64,000 bases of DNA from Haloarchaeobius sp. HME9146. Lineage in GTDB: Archaea; Halobacteriota; Halobacteria; Halobacteriales; Natrialbaceae. The notes under the pieces are model-generated. The model had not been told where the DNA came from. It was given only the letters and a program-made list of their open reading frames with translations, and did not search any database. The stretch is taken from the NCBI RefSeq assembly GCF_025399835.1, contig NZ_JAODVR010000001.1, positions 2,914,001 through 2,978,000 on the forward strand, in the 5' to 3' direction. The position numbers and the translations under genes are program-made. Below, one piece after another: positions 34,545-43,394 of this stretch. The first letter of the stretch is position 1, and each line of letters begins with the position of its first letter.

Positions 34545-35585
34545 ATGGAGAGCCAACACGTCTGCGCCGTCGGTGACGCCCGTGAGATGACTGCCGTCGA
34601 CGACGCCGCGGTCGACCTCGTGGTCACCTCACCACCCTACCCGATGATAGAGCTGTGGGACGAGGCCTTCACGGACCTGAACCCGACCATCGGCGAGGCA
34701 CTGGCCGCCGGTGACGGCGACCGGGCGTTCGACCTTATGCACGACGAACTGGCGGCCGTCTGGGACGAACTCGACCGGGTGGTCCGCCCCGGCGGCATCG
34801 TCTGCATCAACGTCGGTGACGCCACCCGCAGCATCGACGGCCACTTCTCGCAGTTCCCGAACCACGCCCGCATCGTCGAGCACATGACCGACCGCGGGTT
34901 CCGCCCACTGCCGGACGTGCTCTGGCGCAAGCCGACGAACAAGGCGAGCAAGTTCATGGGGTCGGGGATGCTCCCGACCAACGCCTACGTCACCCTCGAA
35001 CACGAGTACGTCCTCGTGTTCCGCAAGGGCGACGGGACCCGCCAGTTCGAACCCGGCAGCGAGCGCCGCTACGAGAGCGCGTACTTCTGGGAGGAGCGCA
35101 ACGAGTGGTTCTCGGACGTCTGGACCGACATCGCGGGCACGGTCCAGACCCGCCACGTCGACGACGCGATTCGAAACCGCTCTGCGGCCTACCCGCTCGC
35201 GATTCCCTACCGGCTGGTGAACATGTACTCCATCTACGGCGACACCGTCCTGGACCCGTTCTGGGGGACCGGGACGACGACCCTCGCCGCGATGCTGTCG
35301 GGTCGTGACTCCATCGGGTACGAACTCGACCCGGGCGTGGCAGGGGCGTTCGAGGACCGCCTCGACGACCTGCCCGAACGGTCGGAGACCGTCGTCGACC
35401 GGCGGCTCGACGCCCATCGCGAGTTCGTCGAAACGCGCCGCGCCGACGGCGACGAACCCGGCTACGAGGCCGAACACTACGACTTCCCGGTCGTGACGAA
35501 ACAGGAGAAGGAGATCCGATTCTACGAGGTCGACGACGTCACGGAGACGGCCGATGGGTATCGCGTCACCCACGAGCCCCGGTAG
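34545..35585 (+). CDS. zim: DNA (cytosine-N4/adenine-N6) methyltransferase, probable CTAG methylase
   Basis: A 346-residue methyltransferase with TSPPYP (motif IV, typical of amino-methyltransferases) near the N-terminus and DPFWGTGTT (motif I, SAM binding) near the C-terminus, the beta-class order. No restriction enzyme is close, so it appears to be an orphan. Size and order match the conserved haloarchaeal CTAG methylase Zim, and CTAG is visibly rare in this window; the assignment is an inference. An upstream GTG at 34533 would add four residues; a TATA-like TTTACG lies near 34505. Confidence 0.72.
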   Translation: MESQHVCAVGDAREMTAVDDAAVDLVVTSPPYPMIELWDEAFTDLNPTIGEALAAGDGDRAFDLMHDELAAVWDELDRVVRPGGIVCINVGDATRSIDGHFSQFPNHARIVEHMTDRGFRPLPDVLWRKPTNKASKFMGSGMLPTNAYVTLEHEYVLVFRKGDGTRQFEPGSERRYESAYFWEERNEWFSDVWTDIAGTVQTRHVDDAIRNRSAAYPLAIPYRLVNMYSIYGDTVLDPFWGTGTTTLAAMLSGRDSIGYELDPGVAGAFEDRLDDLPERSETVVDRRLDAHREFVETRRADGDEPGYEAEHYDFPVVTKQEKEIRFYEVDDVTETADGYRVTHEPR

Positions 35586-35647
35586 GCGGGGTGAGATAGG
35601 GCAGGGCGGGGCAGGGCAAGGCAGGACGGCTCAGGGCCCGACTGGCC

Positions 35648-36250
35648 TCAGATGATGTACCACTGGCGCAGCAACACGCCGATGGCGTGGAAGGCCCGGA
35701 AGCCGAGTCCGAACGCGAGACTGGCCGGAATCGCGCCCGCGAGGGCGGCACGCTTCCAGTGCAGGCCGTGGACGATCATCAGCCCGAAGACGAGCAGCGT
35801 GGCCGCCCACAGCCCGAGTATCGCCCGCAGTCGCGGGTCCGGAATCCCCGCGAACAGGCAGGGAGCGCTGGCGTACCCGATTATCTGGACCGTCTCGCTC
35901 ACCCCGGCGCGCTCGTTCGCGAGCGGGATGAGCACCAGGGTCTGCAGTGCCGCGATGAGGTGGAGCGCCGCCGGCGTGACCAGTAACACGGCGACCGCTA
36001 ACCAGAGGACCGCCGACAGCGCCTCGCTCTCCGCGACGACGGGGTAGGCGTCCGAGACCAGCGCGAACCGGATGGCCTCCTCGAAGAGGACGACGACCAT
36101 GGCGAACACCAGCCCGGGAGCCTGGTCACCGGGGGCGACGCCGGTCTCGAAGAACCGCCCCGGCCGCACCAGCACCTCCACCCACGCCCTCGCGAGGGCG
36201 ACGGGTCCGCGGTCGCGACCGCCTTCCGGGTTCTCGGTCCACTGCGTCAT
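35648..36250 (-). CDS. YIP1-family membrane protein
   Basis: A 200-residue protein with about five transmembrane helices. The N-terminus holds VLVRPGRFFETG, the usual lead-in of Yip1-domain proteins in archaea, followed by hydrophobic helices and the loop VQIIGYASAPCLFAGIP typical of the domain. It begins directly after the thymidine kinase stop codon (TAG-ATG), so the two are translated from one message. The biochemical role of archaeal Yip1 proteins is unknown. Confidence 0.82.
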   Translation of the reverse strand: MTQWTENPEGGRDRGPVALARAWVEVLVRPGRFFETGVAPGDQAPGLVFAMVVVLFEEAIRFALVSDAYPVVAESEALSAVLWLAVAVLLVTPAALHLIAALQTLVLIPLANERAGVSETVQIIGYASAPCLFAGIPDPRLRAILGLWAATLLVFGLMIVHGLHWKRAALAGAIPASLAFGLGFRAFHAIGVLLRQWYII

Positions 36251-36838
36251 CTAGTCGCTCCGGAGGACGTGACAGTTCCGACAGCGCGCCTCGTAGGACT
36301 CCTCGGCCCCGACGAGGATGGTCGGGTCGTCTTTGTGGGCCGGTTCGCCGTCGACGAGCCGCTGGTTCCGCGTGGCCGGTTCGCCGCACTTCGCACAGAT
36401 GGCCTGGAACTTCTCGACGTACTCCGCCAGCGCCATCAGCTGGGGGACCGGGTCGAACGGTTCGCCCCGGTACGTCTGGTCCAGCCCGGAGACGACGACG
36501 CGGCGGCCGTCGTCGGCCAGGTACTCACAGACCTCGACCAGGGTCGAGTCGAAGAAGTTCGCCTCGTCGATGGCGACGACCTGTTCGCCGTTGAGGTGGT
36601 CGAGCAGGTCCCAGATCGCCTCGCCCTCGGACTCGATGGCGATGGCCTCCCAGGAGCGGCCCTCGTGGGAGCCGACGGTGTCCTCGCCGTAGCGGTCGTC
36701 GAGCGCCGGCGTGAAGACGGCGACCTCCTGGCCCGCGATCTCGGCGCGTCGGAGGCGACGGAGCATCTCCTCCGTCTTCCCGGAGAACATGCTCCCCGTG
36801 ATGACCTCCACCCACCCACTGTTCGTGATGGCGTGCAT
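36251..36838 (-). CDS. tdk: Thymidine kinase
   Basis: A 195-residue type II thymidine kinase: P-loop TGSMFSGKTEEMLRR, DEANFFD with the catalytic acidic residue, the lasso region QLMALAEYVEKFQA, and the structural zinc pairs CAKCGEP and CRNCHVL. It phosphorylates thymidine for salvage, complementing the ThyX de novo route at 61639. Start at 36838 (MHAITNSGWVEV). It is followed without gap by the Yip1 gene. Confidence 0.95.
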   Translation of the reverse strand: MHAITNSGWVEVITGSMFSGKTEEMLRRLRRAEIAGQEVAVFTPALDDRYGEDTVGSHEGRSWEAIAIESEGEAIWDLLDHLNGEQVVAIDEANFFDSTLVEVCEYLADDGRRVVVSGLDQTYRGEPFDPVPQLMALAEYVEKFQAICAKCGEPATRNQRLVDGEPAHKDDPTILVGAEESYEARCRNCHVLRSD

Positions 36839-36992
36839 AGGAATGTGCCCGATTCGGGACCGGAAAAGGGTTGCTGATTCGCGAAGTCGTCGCGCGAGTC
36901 ACGAACCCCGACACCGGTTGTCGGTTTCTACCACGATACTTGCTAACCTATGCCGAACCGTTACCCTCGTTCGCGGCGTACTCCTCAGTGAA

Positions 36993-37703
36993 ATGGGGGT
37001 AATTCGCATCTTCAGACTACTGAGTGGACTGGTCACGTTCACGCTCGTCGAGGTCGTCACGCTCGGCCTCTGGCTGGCGCTGGTCCTCGAAGAACCGCTG
37101 CTTGTCGACCTGCTGCCCGCGGGCGCGCCCGACGCGGCCATCCTGGCCGGTATCGTGCTCGTCGTCGGGCTGTTCCTCGAGGGGTTCGTCAACGACATCA
37201 CCGCCAACGGGATTCGCCTGCGCATCCCGGTCGTCAAGATCGGGCTGTTCTCCATCACCGAAGCGGTCATCTGGGTCGTCTGGCTCCGCATCGCCCAGAC
37301 GGTCGGCGGTCTCCGCGGTATCGCCCTCGCCGGCGTGTTCCTCGCGGTCATCTTCGTCCCACAGCACACCGTCGAGGACAACGTCCTCCGGGGTGAGGCC
37401 ATCCTCTCGCGGCTCATCGCCCTCGGCACCGTGAGCTTCAGCGTCGTCGAAGCGGTCGGGGCGACGGTCTGGCTCGTGTTCGTCCTCGAACCGGCGCTCG
37501 TGGTGAGTAAGATACCCGCCGCCGTCCAGGCGTCCCTGCCGTCGCTCGTGCTCGACAACCTCGGGGTCGTCGGGCTGGCCGTCCTCGCAGGGTTCTTGCT
37601 GCTCGAACACACCATCGCCCTGCGGTTCGGGCTCCGGGGCACCCCGAACACCCAGACGGTCCGGCAGGCCGTCCTGGAATCGCTCGAATCGACCTCGGAC
37701 TGA
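36993..37703 (+). CDS. Six-helix membrane protein with three internal repeats
   Basis: A 236-residue integral membrane protein not assigned to a family. It consists of three two-helix units. First helices: TLVEVVTLGLWLALVLE (17-33), SITEAVIWVVWLRI (87-100), SVVEAVGATVWLVFVLE (150-166), with a common Glu and Trp. Second helices: ILAGIVLVVGLFLEGFVND (50-68), ALAGVFLAVIFVPQHTVED (111-129), GVVGLAVLAGFLLLEHTIA (191-209). The conserved in-membrane Glu could be functional. ATG at 36993; no operon partner. Confidence 0.75.
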   Translation: MGVIRIFRLLSGLVTFTLVEVVTLGLWLALVLEEPLLVDLLPAGAPDAAILAGIVLVVGLFLEGFVNDITANGIRLRIPVVKIGLFSITEAVIWVVWLRIAQTVGGLRGIALAGVFLAVIFVPQHTVEDNVLRGEAILSRLIALGTVSFSVVEAVGATVWLVFVLEPALVVSKIPAAVQASLPSLVLDNLGVVGLAVLAGFLLLEHTIALRFGLRGTPNTQTVRQAVLESLESTSD

Positions 37704-37724
37704 CGTCCCCGGGTCGAACCGTCG

Positions 37725-38303
37725 CTACTCTGCGCCGACGTTCTCCTGGCTCTCGAAGGAGGCCGGGTCCGGTTCGATGTTGGCGTACTGCACCGCACGC
37801 TCGCCGAGCGTCCGGACGCGTTTCTCGAGCCCGTCGTCGACCAGGTCGCCGTCGTCGAACGCCTCGTAGGCGCTCGGAATCACTGCCTGGTGGGGGACCA
37901 CCCAGGCGTTCAGCGCCCGACACACCGACCGGAGGTGTTCGAGCGCCGTCACGGGGAAGTGGCCACCTGCGACCGCGAGCAGCCCCACGGTCTTGTCCTC
38001 GAACTCGTCGAAACCACAGTAATCGAGCGCTGTCTTCAGCGGCGAGGAGTACGAGCCGTGGTACATCGGCGTCCCGAGAACGACCGCATCAGCCTCTTTG
38101 ACCGCATTTTGCAACCTCGCAGCGTCACCAGCCTCGTCCTCGTCCGCGTCGAACACCGGCAGGTCGTACTCGCGGAGGTCGACCAGTTCCGTCGTGGCTC
38201 CGCTGTCCGCCGCCGCGTCGAGGACGTACTCGAGCGCGTTGCGGGTGTAGCTCTCGTCTCGAAGACTGCCACAGATAGCGATGACGTGGGTCTCGTCGGA
38301 CAT
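37725..38303 (-). CDS. NADPH-dependent FMN reductase family protein
   Basis: A 192-residue flavodoxin-like protein: phosphate loop CGSLRDESYTRNAL near the start, PMYHGSYSSPLKTALDYC binding the isoalloxazine ring, and LLAVAGGHFP. It reduces FMN or quinone/azo compounds with NAD(P)H in the cytoplasm. The start at 38303 (MSDETHVIAICGS) gives the usual length; a TATA-like TTCTATTTACC (38325-38340, minus strand) precedes it. It is convergent with the three-repeat membrane protein. Confidence 0.9.
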   Translation of the reverse strand: MSDETHVIAICGSLRDESYTRNALEYVLDAAADSGATTELVDLREYDLPVFDADEDEAGDAARLQNAVKEADAVVLGTPMYHGSYSSPLKTALDYCGFDEFEDKTVGLLAVAGGHFPVTALEHLRSVCRALNAWVVPHQAVIPSAYEAFDDGDLVDDGLEKRVRTLGERAVQYANIEPDPASFESQENVGAE

Positions 38304-38375
38304 AGGCCAGTCGACGGCTGCCCCCGGTAAATAGAATTGGTCCACGGACCGGCGAGCGCCACCGACCGGTCCGGC

Positions 38376-39152
38376 TCAGAACTGGAACTCGGTCGCCTGT
38401 TCGCGGAACTCCTCGAACCGGTTCTCGGCCCAGCAGACGGCCTCATCCCGTGTGTTCCGGACGACCGCTTGCACGCCGTTCGGTGTGTAGACGCCGAAGC
38501 TCGCCTCCTCCGTGCCGTCGGCGTGTTCGACGAGTAGCAGGCCCAGCGGTGGGAGTTCGGAGATCTCGTAGAAGGTGACGTAGTCGGGGAAGCCGTGGGA
38601 CATGTACTCGGCGTAGGTCGTCGCGAGTTCGGTGAACACGTCCCGTGTGAACACGAGCTGGACGTTCATCCCCGACTCGTGGATGCGCTCGTCGAACACC
38701 TCCACGTAGGCCGCGTGGGCCGCGGGCGAGACCCCACGGACCTTGACCGCGTTCGAGACGAGGTCGACCGTCTCCTGGATGGCCCGGTCCGGCGCGTGCA
38801 TATCCGCCCTGGTCACGTCCGCACCGACCAGCACCTCCGGGTTGATGAGGTCACTCCGGGGGAGCATGTCCAGGACGTCGCGGGTCTCGGTGATCGCGTC
38901 CAGCGACTGCTGGCACGACTGGAACTCGTCGAACACCAGCTCCCCCGAGACGGTCAGTTCGTACCCGCAGTCGCCACGCTCGACGAGCGCTGCCGTCTCC
39001 AGCTCCCGGATCGCCCTGTCGACCGTCGACCTGGCGACACCGCAATCCTCCGCCAGCGCCGGCTTCTGCTTCGGTTCGTCCGCGAGTGACGACAGGAAGC
39101 GCCGCCGCTTCGCCACCAGCGAGAGCGTATTCTCACTCCGAAACCCCGCCAT
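38376..39152 (-). CDS. Winged-helix regulator with FilR1-type effector domain
   Basis: A 258-residue regulator. Residues 10-75 form a winged helix (LAEDCGVARSTVDRAIRELE in the recognition region), and the larger C-terminal part matches the effector domain of archaeal FilR1-like (DUF1724) regulators, with FTRDVFTELATTYAEYM and EISELPPLGLLLVE. Ligand unknown. Start at 39152 (MAGFRSENTLS), since the AT-rich promoter ATAAGTATG (about 39176-39186) would be inside a longer protein. It is neighbour to, and co-directional with, the amidinohydrolase gene. Confidence 0.82.
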   Translation of the reverse strand: MAGFRSENTLSLVAKRRRFLSSLADEPKQKPALAEDCGVARSTVDRAIRELETAALVERGDCGYELTVSGELVFDEFQSCQQSLDAITETRDVLDMLPRSDLINPEVLVGADVTRADMHAPDRAIQETVDLVSNAVKVRGVSPAAHAAYVEVFDERIHESGMNVQLVFTRDVFTELATTYAEYMSHGFPDYVTFYEISELPPLGLLLVEHADGTEEASFGVYTPNGVQAVVRNTRDEAVCWAENRFEEFREQATEFQF

Positions 39153-39338
39153 ACCACCTACCAGTGGATGGGTTGACATACTTATTGTGGTAGATGGACG
39201 GCATCTGGCCACCGAATGGTAGTCTCTATCGAACTGTCGTCTCAGTCGAACTGTTCGGTCGGCCAACGGTTCGGGTGACTCCCACGACTGCTGGCGATTC
39301 GCCCGAACCCGGTCCCGAGAGGCGGTCGGCTGACGACG

Positions 39339-40271
39339 TTACGGCAGCCGACCGAGTTGCAGCTTCAGACAGCAGACCGACCCGCCGGCCTTCTGGAACT
39401 CCCCCGTCTCGACCGGGACAGGGCGATAGCCGGCGTCGGCGAGGACCTGCTCGGTCCGGGGGTTCCCCGCGCCGAGGACGACCGTCTCGCCGTCGATGCA
39501 GTGGCAGTTGCAGGCCAGCCCGTCCCGGGACTCCTCTCGAGGGACCGTGAGGACGCGCTCGAACATCGAGTGGATCGTCTGGAGCCCGTCGTCGGTGAAC
39601 GCCTCGGGCTGGATGAGCACCGTCTTCTCGTCCAGTGGCGCGAAGCAGACGTCGAGGTGGTAGTAGTGCTCGCTCGTGAGTTCGAGCGTCACCACGGGCA
39701 CGCCGAGACGAGCCGCGAGGTCGTCGTACACCGCCCGGTCCGTTCGGACGCCGTAGCCGCCCCAGAGCAGCTCCTTCCCGGGATGCCAGATGGCGTCGCC
39801 GGTCCCCTCGAACAGGTGCGGCGGCGCATCGAGCACGTCGTATCCCTGCTCGCGACACCAGGCCGCGAAGTGGGCCGGCTCCCCGGCACGCTCCTCGGTC
39901 GCCATCCGCGAGAGAATCACACCGGTGCCGTCGGGCGTCGCGAGCCCGTGGTTCGCACTGAACACCATGTCCGGCAGTCGTTCCGGGTCGACACCGGACT
40001 CGTCTCGCACCGCGTCCCACGTCTCGGCCGGGTCGAGCACCGTGACCGACGCAGCGCTCTGGTCGTAGATACGCTTCAGTTCCCGCCACTGGGCGAGGGC
40101 ACGCTCGCCGTCGACCTCGCCACCCATGTAGGGGTTGATGTCGTAGTGAACGTCGAAGTACGTCGGTCGAACGAGGAGGACCGTGTCGTGCGCCGGACGA
40201 TACGCGAGGTCGCCGAGGGACAGTGAACAGGGCTGGGCTTCGTCGAAGACTGCGGAGACGTTCGTGGACAC
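39339..40271 (-). CDS. Amidinotransferase/dimethylarginine dimethylaminohydrolase-like enzyme
   Basis: A 310-residue member of the guanidino-group modifying superfamily with the five-bladed propeller fold. Visible are FSANHGLA, HLFEGTGDA with the acidic residue, HYYHLDVCF with the catalytic His, and the C-terminal AGGSVCCLKLQL supplying the nucleophilic Cys. Substrate is likely methylarginine, arginine or an agmatine-type compound; sequence does not decide. An AT-rich ATTATACAATAG (about 40286-40298, minus strand) is a good promoter for the ATG at 40271. Confidence 0.87.
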   Translation of the reverse strand: MSTNVSAVFDEAQPCSLSLGDLAYRPAHDTVLLVRPTYFDVHYDINPYMGGEVDGERALAQWRELKRIYDQSAASVTVLDPAETWDAVRDESGVDPERLPDMVFSANHGLATPDGTGVILSRMATEERAGEPAHFAAWCREQGYDVLDAPPHLFEGTGDAIWHPGKELLWGGYGVRTDRAVYDDLAARLGVPVVTLELTSEHYYHLDVCFAPLDEKTVLIQPEAFTDDGLQTIHSMFERVLTVPREESRDGLACNCHCIDGETVVLGAGNPRTEQVLADAGYRPVPVETGEFQKAGGSVCCLKLQLGRLP

Positions 40272-40462
40272 GAACAGAATATTGGACTACTATTGTATAA
40301 TTCCTGTGCTGATTAGAAGACATCCGGCAGCGGCAAAACGATAATATTGAACTATACAACCGTTTCTGAGGAGAATTCTGTTCGTTTGTTCGCTTTTCAG
40401 AACCGTTCGTCAGCATCTCCCGACGTGAGTGCTCGTCCCGCCCGCGTGCCCGGGTCGAAACC

Positions 40463-41389
40463 TCACCGCTGGAGGCGCGCGACCGCCTCCCCCTCGTCGT
40501 CGTCGACCTCGACCAGCCCGTCGTCGGTCAGGTCCGAGAGCAGCCCACGGAGCCACTCCCGGCCGTACTCGCCCTCGGCGGAATAATCGACGCGCACCCG
40601 GTGGCCGAGCGTGTCGAGCGCCAGTTCGTCGTACTCCCGCAGGGTCGAGACGACGCGCCCCCGGAACTGCCGCCGGCTCCCCTCGAAACTCGGCTGCGTC
40701 GGCACGTCGGGCGCGGTGAAATCCCCCGTCTCGTAGGCGTGACACACCGTCCGCCACGGGCAGCCCGCCTCGTCACAGCTGGGCGTCTTCTCGCAGGCCA
40801 CCCCACCGAGCTCCATGATGGCGTTGTTCCACACCCGCGACTCGCCCTCGGGCATGAGTTCGCCCGCGGCCCACTCGAACGTCGAATCGTCGTCTGGCGC
40901 GTCGAAGGCACGATACAACACCCGTTTCACGTTCGTGTCGACCACGGCGTCACCGTTGTTGAACGCGAAGGAGGCCACCGCGTTGGCGGTGTACGGGCCA
41001 ACGCCCATCAGCTCCTGGAGTTCGCCCGGGGTCTCGGGGAACTCGCCGCCGTACTCCTCGACGACCTGCTGGGCCGCCTCGTGGAGGTACTTGGCCCGGT
41101 TGTTGTACCCGAGCGAGTGGTCGGTCCAGAAGCCGACCACGTCGGCGCGGTCCGCCTCCGCCAGTGCCTCGACGGTCGGCCACTCCTCGAGGAAGTCGTG
41201 CCAGGCCTCCACGACCCTGCCGAGCTGGGTCTGCTGGCTCATCACCTCGGAGACGAGGATGCGGTAGGCATCGTCGGTCTCGCGCCACGGGAACTGGCGA
41301 TGGTCCGCCTCGTACCACTCGATGAGCTGTCGCTGGACGGTTTCGAGGGTCACGTCGTCCGGGAACGACCAGTCGTCGGACTCGGTCAT
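40463..41389 (-). CDS. mutY: A/G-specific adenine glycosylase
   Basis: A 308-residue MutY: RQFPWRETDDAYRILVSEVM with the catalytic Glu region, the helix-hairpin-helix MGVGPYTANAVASFAFN, and VDTNVKRVL with catalytic Asp. Four cysteines follow (ACEKTPSCDEAGCPWRTVC) for a 4Fe-4S cluster, but the spacing is C-x5-C-x4-C-x5-C instead of the usual C-x6-C-x2-C-x5-C. No NUDIX-like C-terminal domain is evident; about 80 residues of another type end the protein. It removes A opposite 8-oxoG. Confidence 0.93.
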   Translation of the reverse strand: MTESDDWSFPDDVTLETVQRQLIEWYEADHRQFPWRETDDAYRILVSEVMSQQTQLGRVVEAWHDFLEEWPTVEALAEADRADVVGFWTDHSLGYNNRAKYLHEAAQQVVEEYGGEFPETPGELQELMGVGPYTANAVASFAFNNGDAVVDTNVKRVLYRAFDAPDDDSTFEWAAGELMPEGESRVWNNAIMELGGVACEKTPSCDEAGCPWRTVCHAYETGDFTAPDVPTQPSFEGSRRQFRGRVVSTLREYDELALDTLGHRVRVDYSAEGEYGREWLRGLLSDLTDDGLVEVDDDEGEAVARLQR

Positions 41390-41477
41390 CTGTTGTGGGT
41401 CGCTTGGGAGGTGCCGGGTTTAGCCGTGCTGATTCGGATCGTACCGGCCGGCCGTCGACCGCGATTCCCTGCCCGCC

Positions 41478-41768
41478 TCAGCGGTCGAGCCGTGTGTCGC
41501 AGTAGGAGCAGGTGTCGCGCTCGGGCGGGTTCCGCGACCCGCAGTCGGGACAGTTCGTGGGCTCGTCGAAGTCGGTCGACTCGCCGACGTTCGTCTCGGT
41601 ACCGGTCTCATCGGCGATGCGATGGTCGTAGATGACGCCACAGTCGTTGCACCGGGCGACGTTCTGGCCGTCCCAGGTGCTCCCGACGAACTCGCTTACG
41701 GCGCTCTGCTTGGGGACGCGGACGTTGACGGTCGTCGCCTCGGTACCGCCACAGACGGGACAGGGCAT
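41478..41768 (-). CDS. Small double zinc-ribbon protein
   Basis: A 96-residue protein with four CxxC pairs: CPVCGGT, CNDCGVI in the first ribbon, and CPDCGSR, CSYCDTR in the second, joined by an acidic linker. Such zinc-finger proteins are common in haloarchaea and often bind nucleic acid or partner proteins; this one has no further motif. The start at 41768 (MPCPVCGGTEA) places the first pair right at the N-terminus. It is divergent from the gene at 41859. Confidence 0.8.
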   Translation of the reverse strand: MPCPVCGGTEATTVNVRVPKQSAVSEFVGSTWDGQNVARCNDCGVIYDHRIADETGTETNVGESTDFDEPTNCPDCGSRNPPERDTCSYCDTRLDR

Positions 41769-41858
41769 ACTCGACCGACCATATTCTCGACAGGTCCTTA
41801 GTTGTAGTGCAGACAGGACACGAAACCGGCTTCCGTCTCCGTACCCTGCCACCACTCG

Positions 41859-42188
41859 ATGAGCGACCTCGACGATCTGCAGACGGACGTGTCGGCGGCC
41901 TACGACGACCTCGACGACCTCGGCCTCGACTTCGACCGCGAGACCAAGATGGAGCTGGCGATGCTCTCGACCGCGCTGGGGACGGGCCAGCCAGAGGACC
42001 TGCTCCAGCGGGCGGTCCACATGCTGTTCCAGTCGACGGTCGACACCGGCAAGCTCGACTTCCACCTGCGCTCCGAGTACGACGTGACCTACGACGAGTA
42101 CCTGAGCGGGATGACGTTCGACGAGATGACCGGCCAGAGCGCCTTCCCGCAGCAGCCCCAGGACGACGACCGGCGATACCAGTTCTGA
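41859..42188 (+). CDS. Conserved haloarchaeal small protein, unknown function
   Basis: A 109-residue strongly acidic protein without known motif. The N-terminal part is helical (DDLDDLGLDFDRETKMELAM) and the middle EDLLQRAVHMLFQSTVDTG could be a dimerising helix pair; the C-terminus ends DDDRRYQF. The acidic composition and codon use match its neighbours, so it is a real gene. It starts with ATG and is followed by the hydrolase gene in the same direction, 81 bp away. Confidence 0.6.
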   Translation: MSDLDDLQTDVSAAYDDLDDLGLDFDRETKMELAMLSTALGTGQPEDLLQRAVHMLFQSTVDTGKLDFHLRSEYDVTYDEYLSGMTFDEMTGQSAFPQQPQDDDRRYQF

Positions 42189-42269
42189 GGTCTCGGGAAC
42201 CCACCCCCATCAAAACGAGGTGGGCCACTCAGGGTCCGAGTTCATCGGCTGTTCCGTCGAACTAGCCCT

Positions 42270-42908
42270 ATGGCCATCGAACCACGTCGGTTGGTCGAGA
42301 TACCCGTCGGTGACGTAACACTCCCCGGCGAGCTCCGTGTGCCTGACGACGCGCTGGGGCTGGTCGTGTTCGCCCACGGGAGCGGGAGCAGTCGCCGGAG
42401 CCCGCGGAACAACGCGGTCGCGGAGAAGCTCCGCGACAACGGGCTGGGGACGTTGCTGTTCGACCTCCTGATACCCGAGGAGGACGTCGATCATCAGGCC
42501 CGCTTCGACATCGAGTTGCTGACCGACCGGCTCGTCGCGACGACGGACTGGCTGGGCGACAACGACGACGCCGCGGACCTCCCCATCGGCTACTTCGGGT
42601 CGAGTACGGGTGCTGCCGCCGCCCTGCGAGCCGCGGCGAAACGGCCGGCCGTGGCGGCGGTCGTCTCCCGCGGTGGGCGGGTCGACCTCGCGGCGGAGGC
42701 GATCCCGGCCGTCGAGTCCCCGACGTTCCTCATCGTCGGCGGGGAGGACGAACAGGTCCGGCAGCTCAACCAGGAGGTTTTCGACGAACTGGACTGCGAT
42801 AAGGAGTTCGCGGTCGTCCCCCGCGCCGGACACCTGTTCGAGGGACCCGGACAGTTAGAAGAGGTGACCAAACTGGCGCTCGAGTGGTTCAGACGCCACT
42901 TCGAGTGA
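42270..42908 (+). CDS. Alpha/beta hydrolase (dienelactone hydrolase-like)
   Basis: A 212-residue single-domain hydrolase. The oxyanion region is VVFAHGSGSSRRS, the nucleophile elbow is YFGSSTGAAAA, the acid lies in VGGEDEQVRQ, and the catalytic His in PRAGHLFEG. Substrates may be esters or lactones; the family (dienelactone hydrolase/phosphoribosyltransferase-linked hydrolases) does not specify. An ATG at 42270 follows CTAG-containing spacer. It converges with a small lipoprotein gene. Confidence 0.87.
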   Translation: MAIEPRRLVEIPVGDVTLPGELRVPDDALGLVVFAHGSGSSRRSPRNNAVAEKLRDNGLGTLLFDLLIPEEDVDHQARFDIELLTDRLVATTDWLGDNDDAADLPIGYFGSSTGAAAALRAAAKRPAVAAVVSRGGRVDLAAEAIPAVESPTFLIVGGEDEQVRQLNQEVFDELDCDKEFAVVPRAGHLFEGPGQLEEVTKLALEWFRRHFE

Positions 42909-42914
42909 GGAAGG

Positions 42915-43316
42915 TCACTCCACGCAGCCGCTGCTGTTTTCGACCTTCGGAACGCCGCTTTCCTGGGTGCTGAGTACGGTTCTGAAACGCTTCTCGTTGC
43001 AGCCGGTCAGGTTCCAGGTGTATCTCGTGCTCCACTCGTCGCCGACGACCCGGACGTCGTACGGCCCGCCGGTGTTGTCGAACCGGACCGTGTCGCTGGT
43101 GCTCGCGGGGACGGTCTCCGAGACCTCGTCGAGCACCTGCCCGGACTCCCGGAGTTGGACGGTCACGGCCTCCGACTGGTCGGTCTGGTTGTTCACCTCG
43201 ACGAACAGGGTGCCCGCCGGGGTCCCGTTGAGGGTCCCGGAGAACGAACAGCCTGCGAGACCGACCGCGAGGGGGACGGCTACCGTTTGCAGTAGCTGCC
43301 GGCGTGAGAGAGTCAT
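42915..43316 (-). CDS. Tat-exported small lipoprotein
   Basis: A 133-residue protein with twin-arginine motif (LSRRQLLQTVAV), hydrophobic core and lipobox GLAGC, so it is exported folded and lipid-anchored. The mature part is a single beta-rich domain (TVQLRESGQVLDEVSETVP), with Cys residues GCN and GCVE near the C-terminus that may form a disulfide. It resembles other haloarchaeal small surface lipoproteins of unknown function. Confidence 0.8.
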   Translation of the reverse strand: MTLSRRQLLQTVAVPLAVGLAGCSFSGTLNGTPAGTLFVEVNNQTDQSEAVTVQLRESGQVLDEVSETVPASTSDTVRFDNTGGPYDVRVVGDEWSTRYTWNLTGCNEKRFRTVLSTQESGVPKVENSSGCVE

Positions 43317-43394
43317 GCCAGTACTATCGTTTCGTTAACACATCAATCCACCGTGGCGCGTGCTCGCAGTCGGCCCGACAGGGGGAATCCCCCA

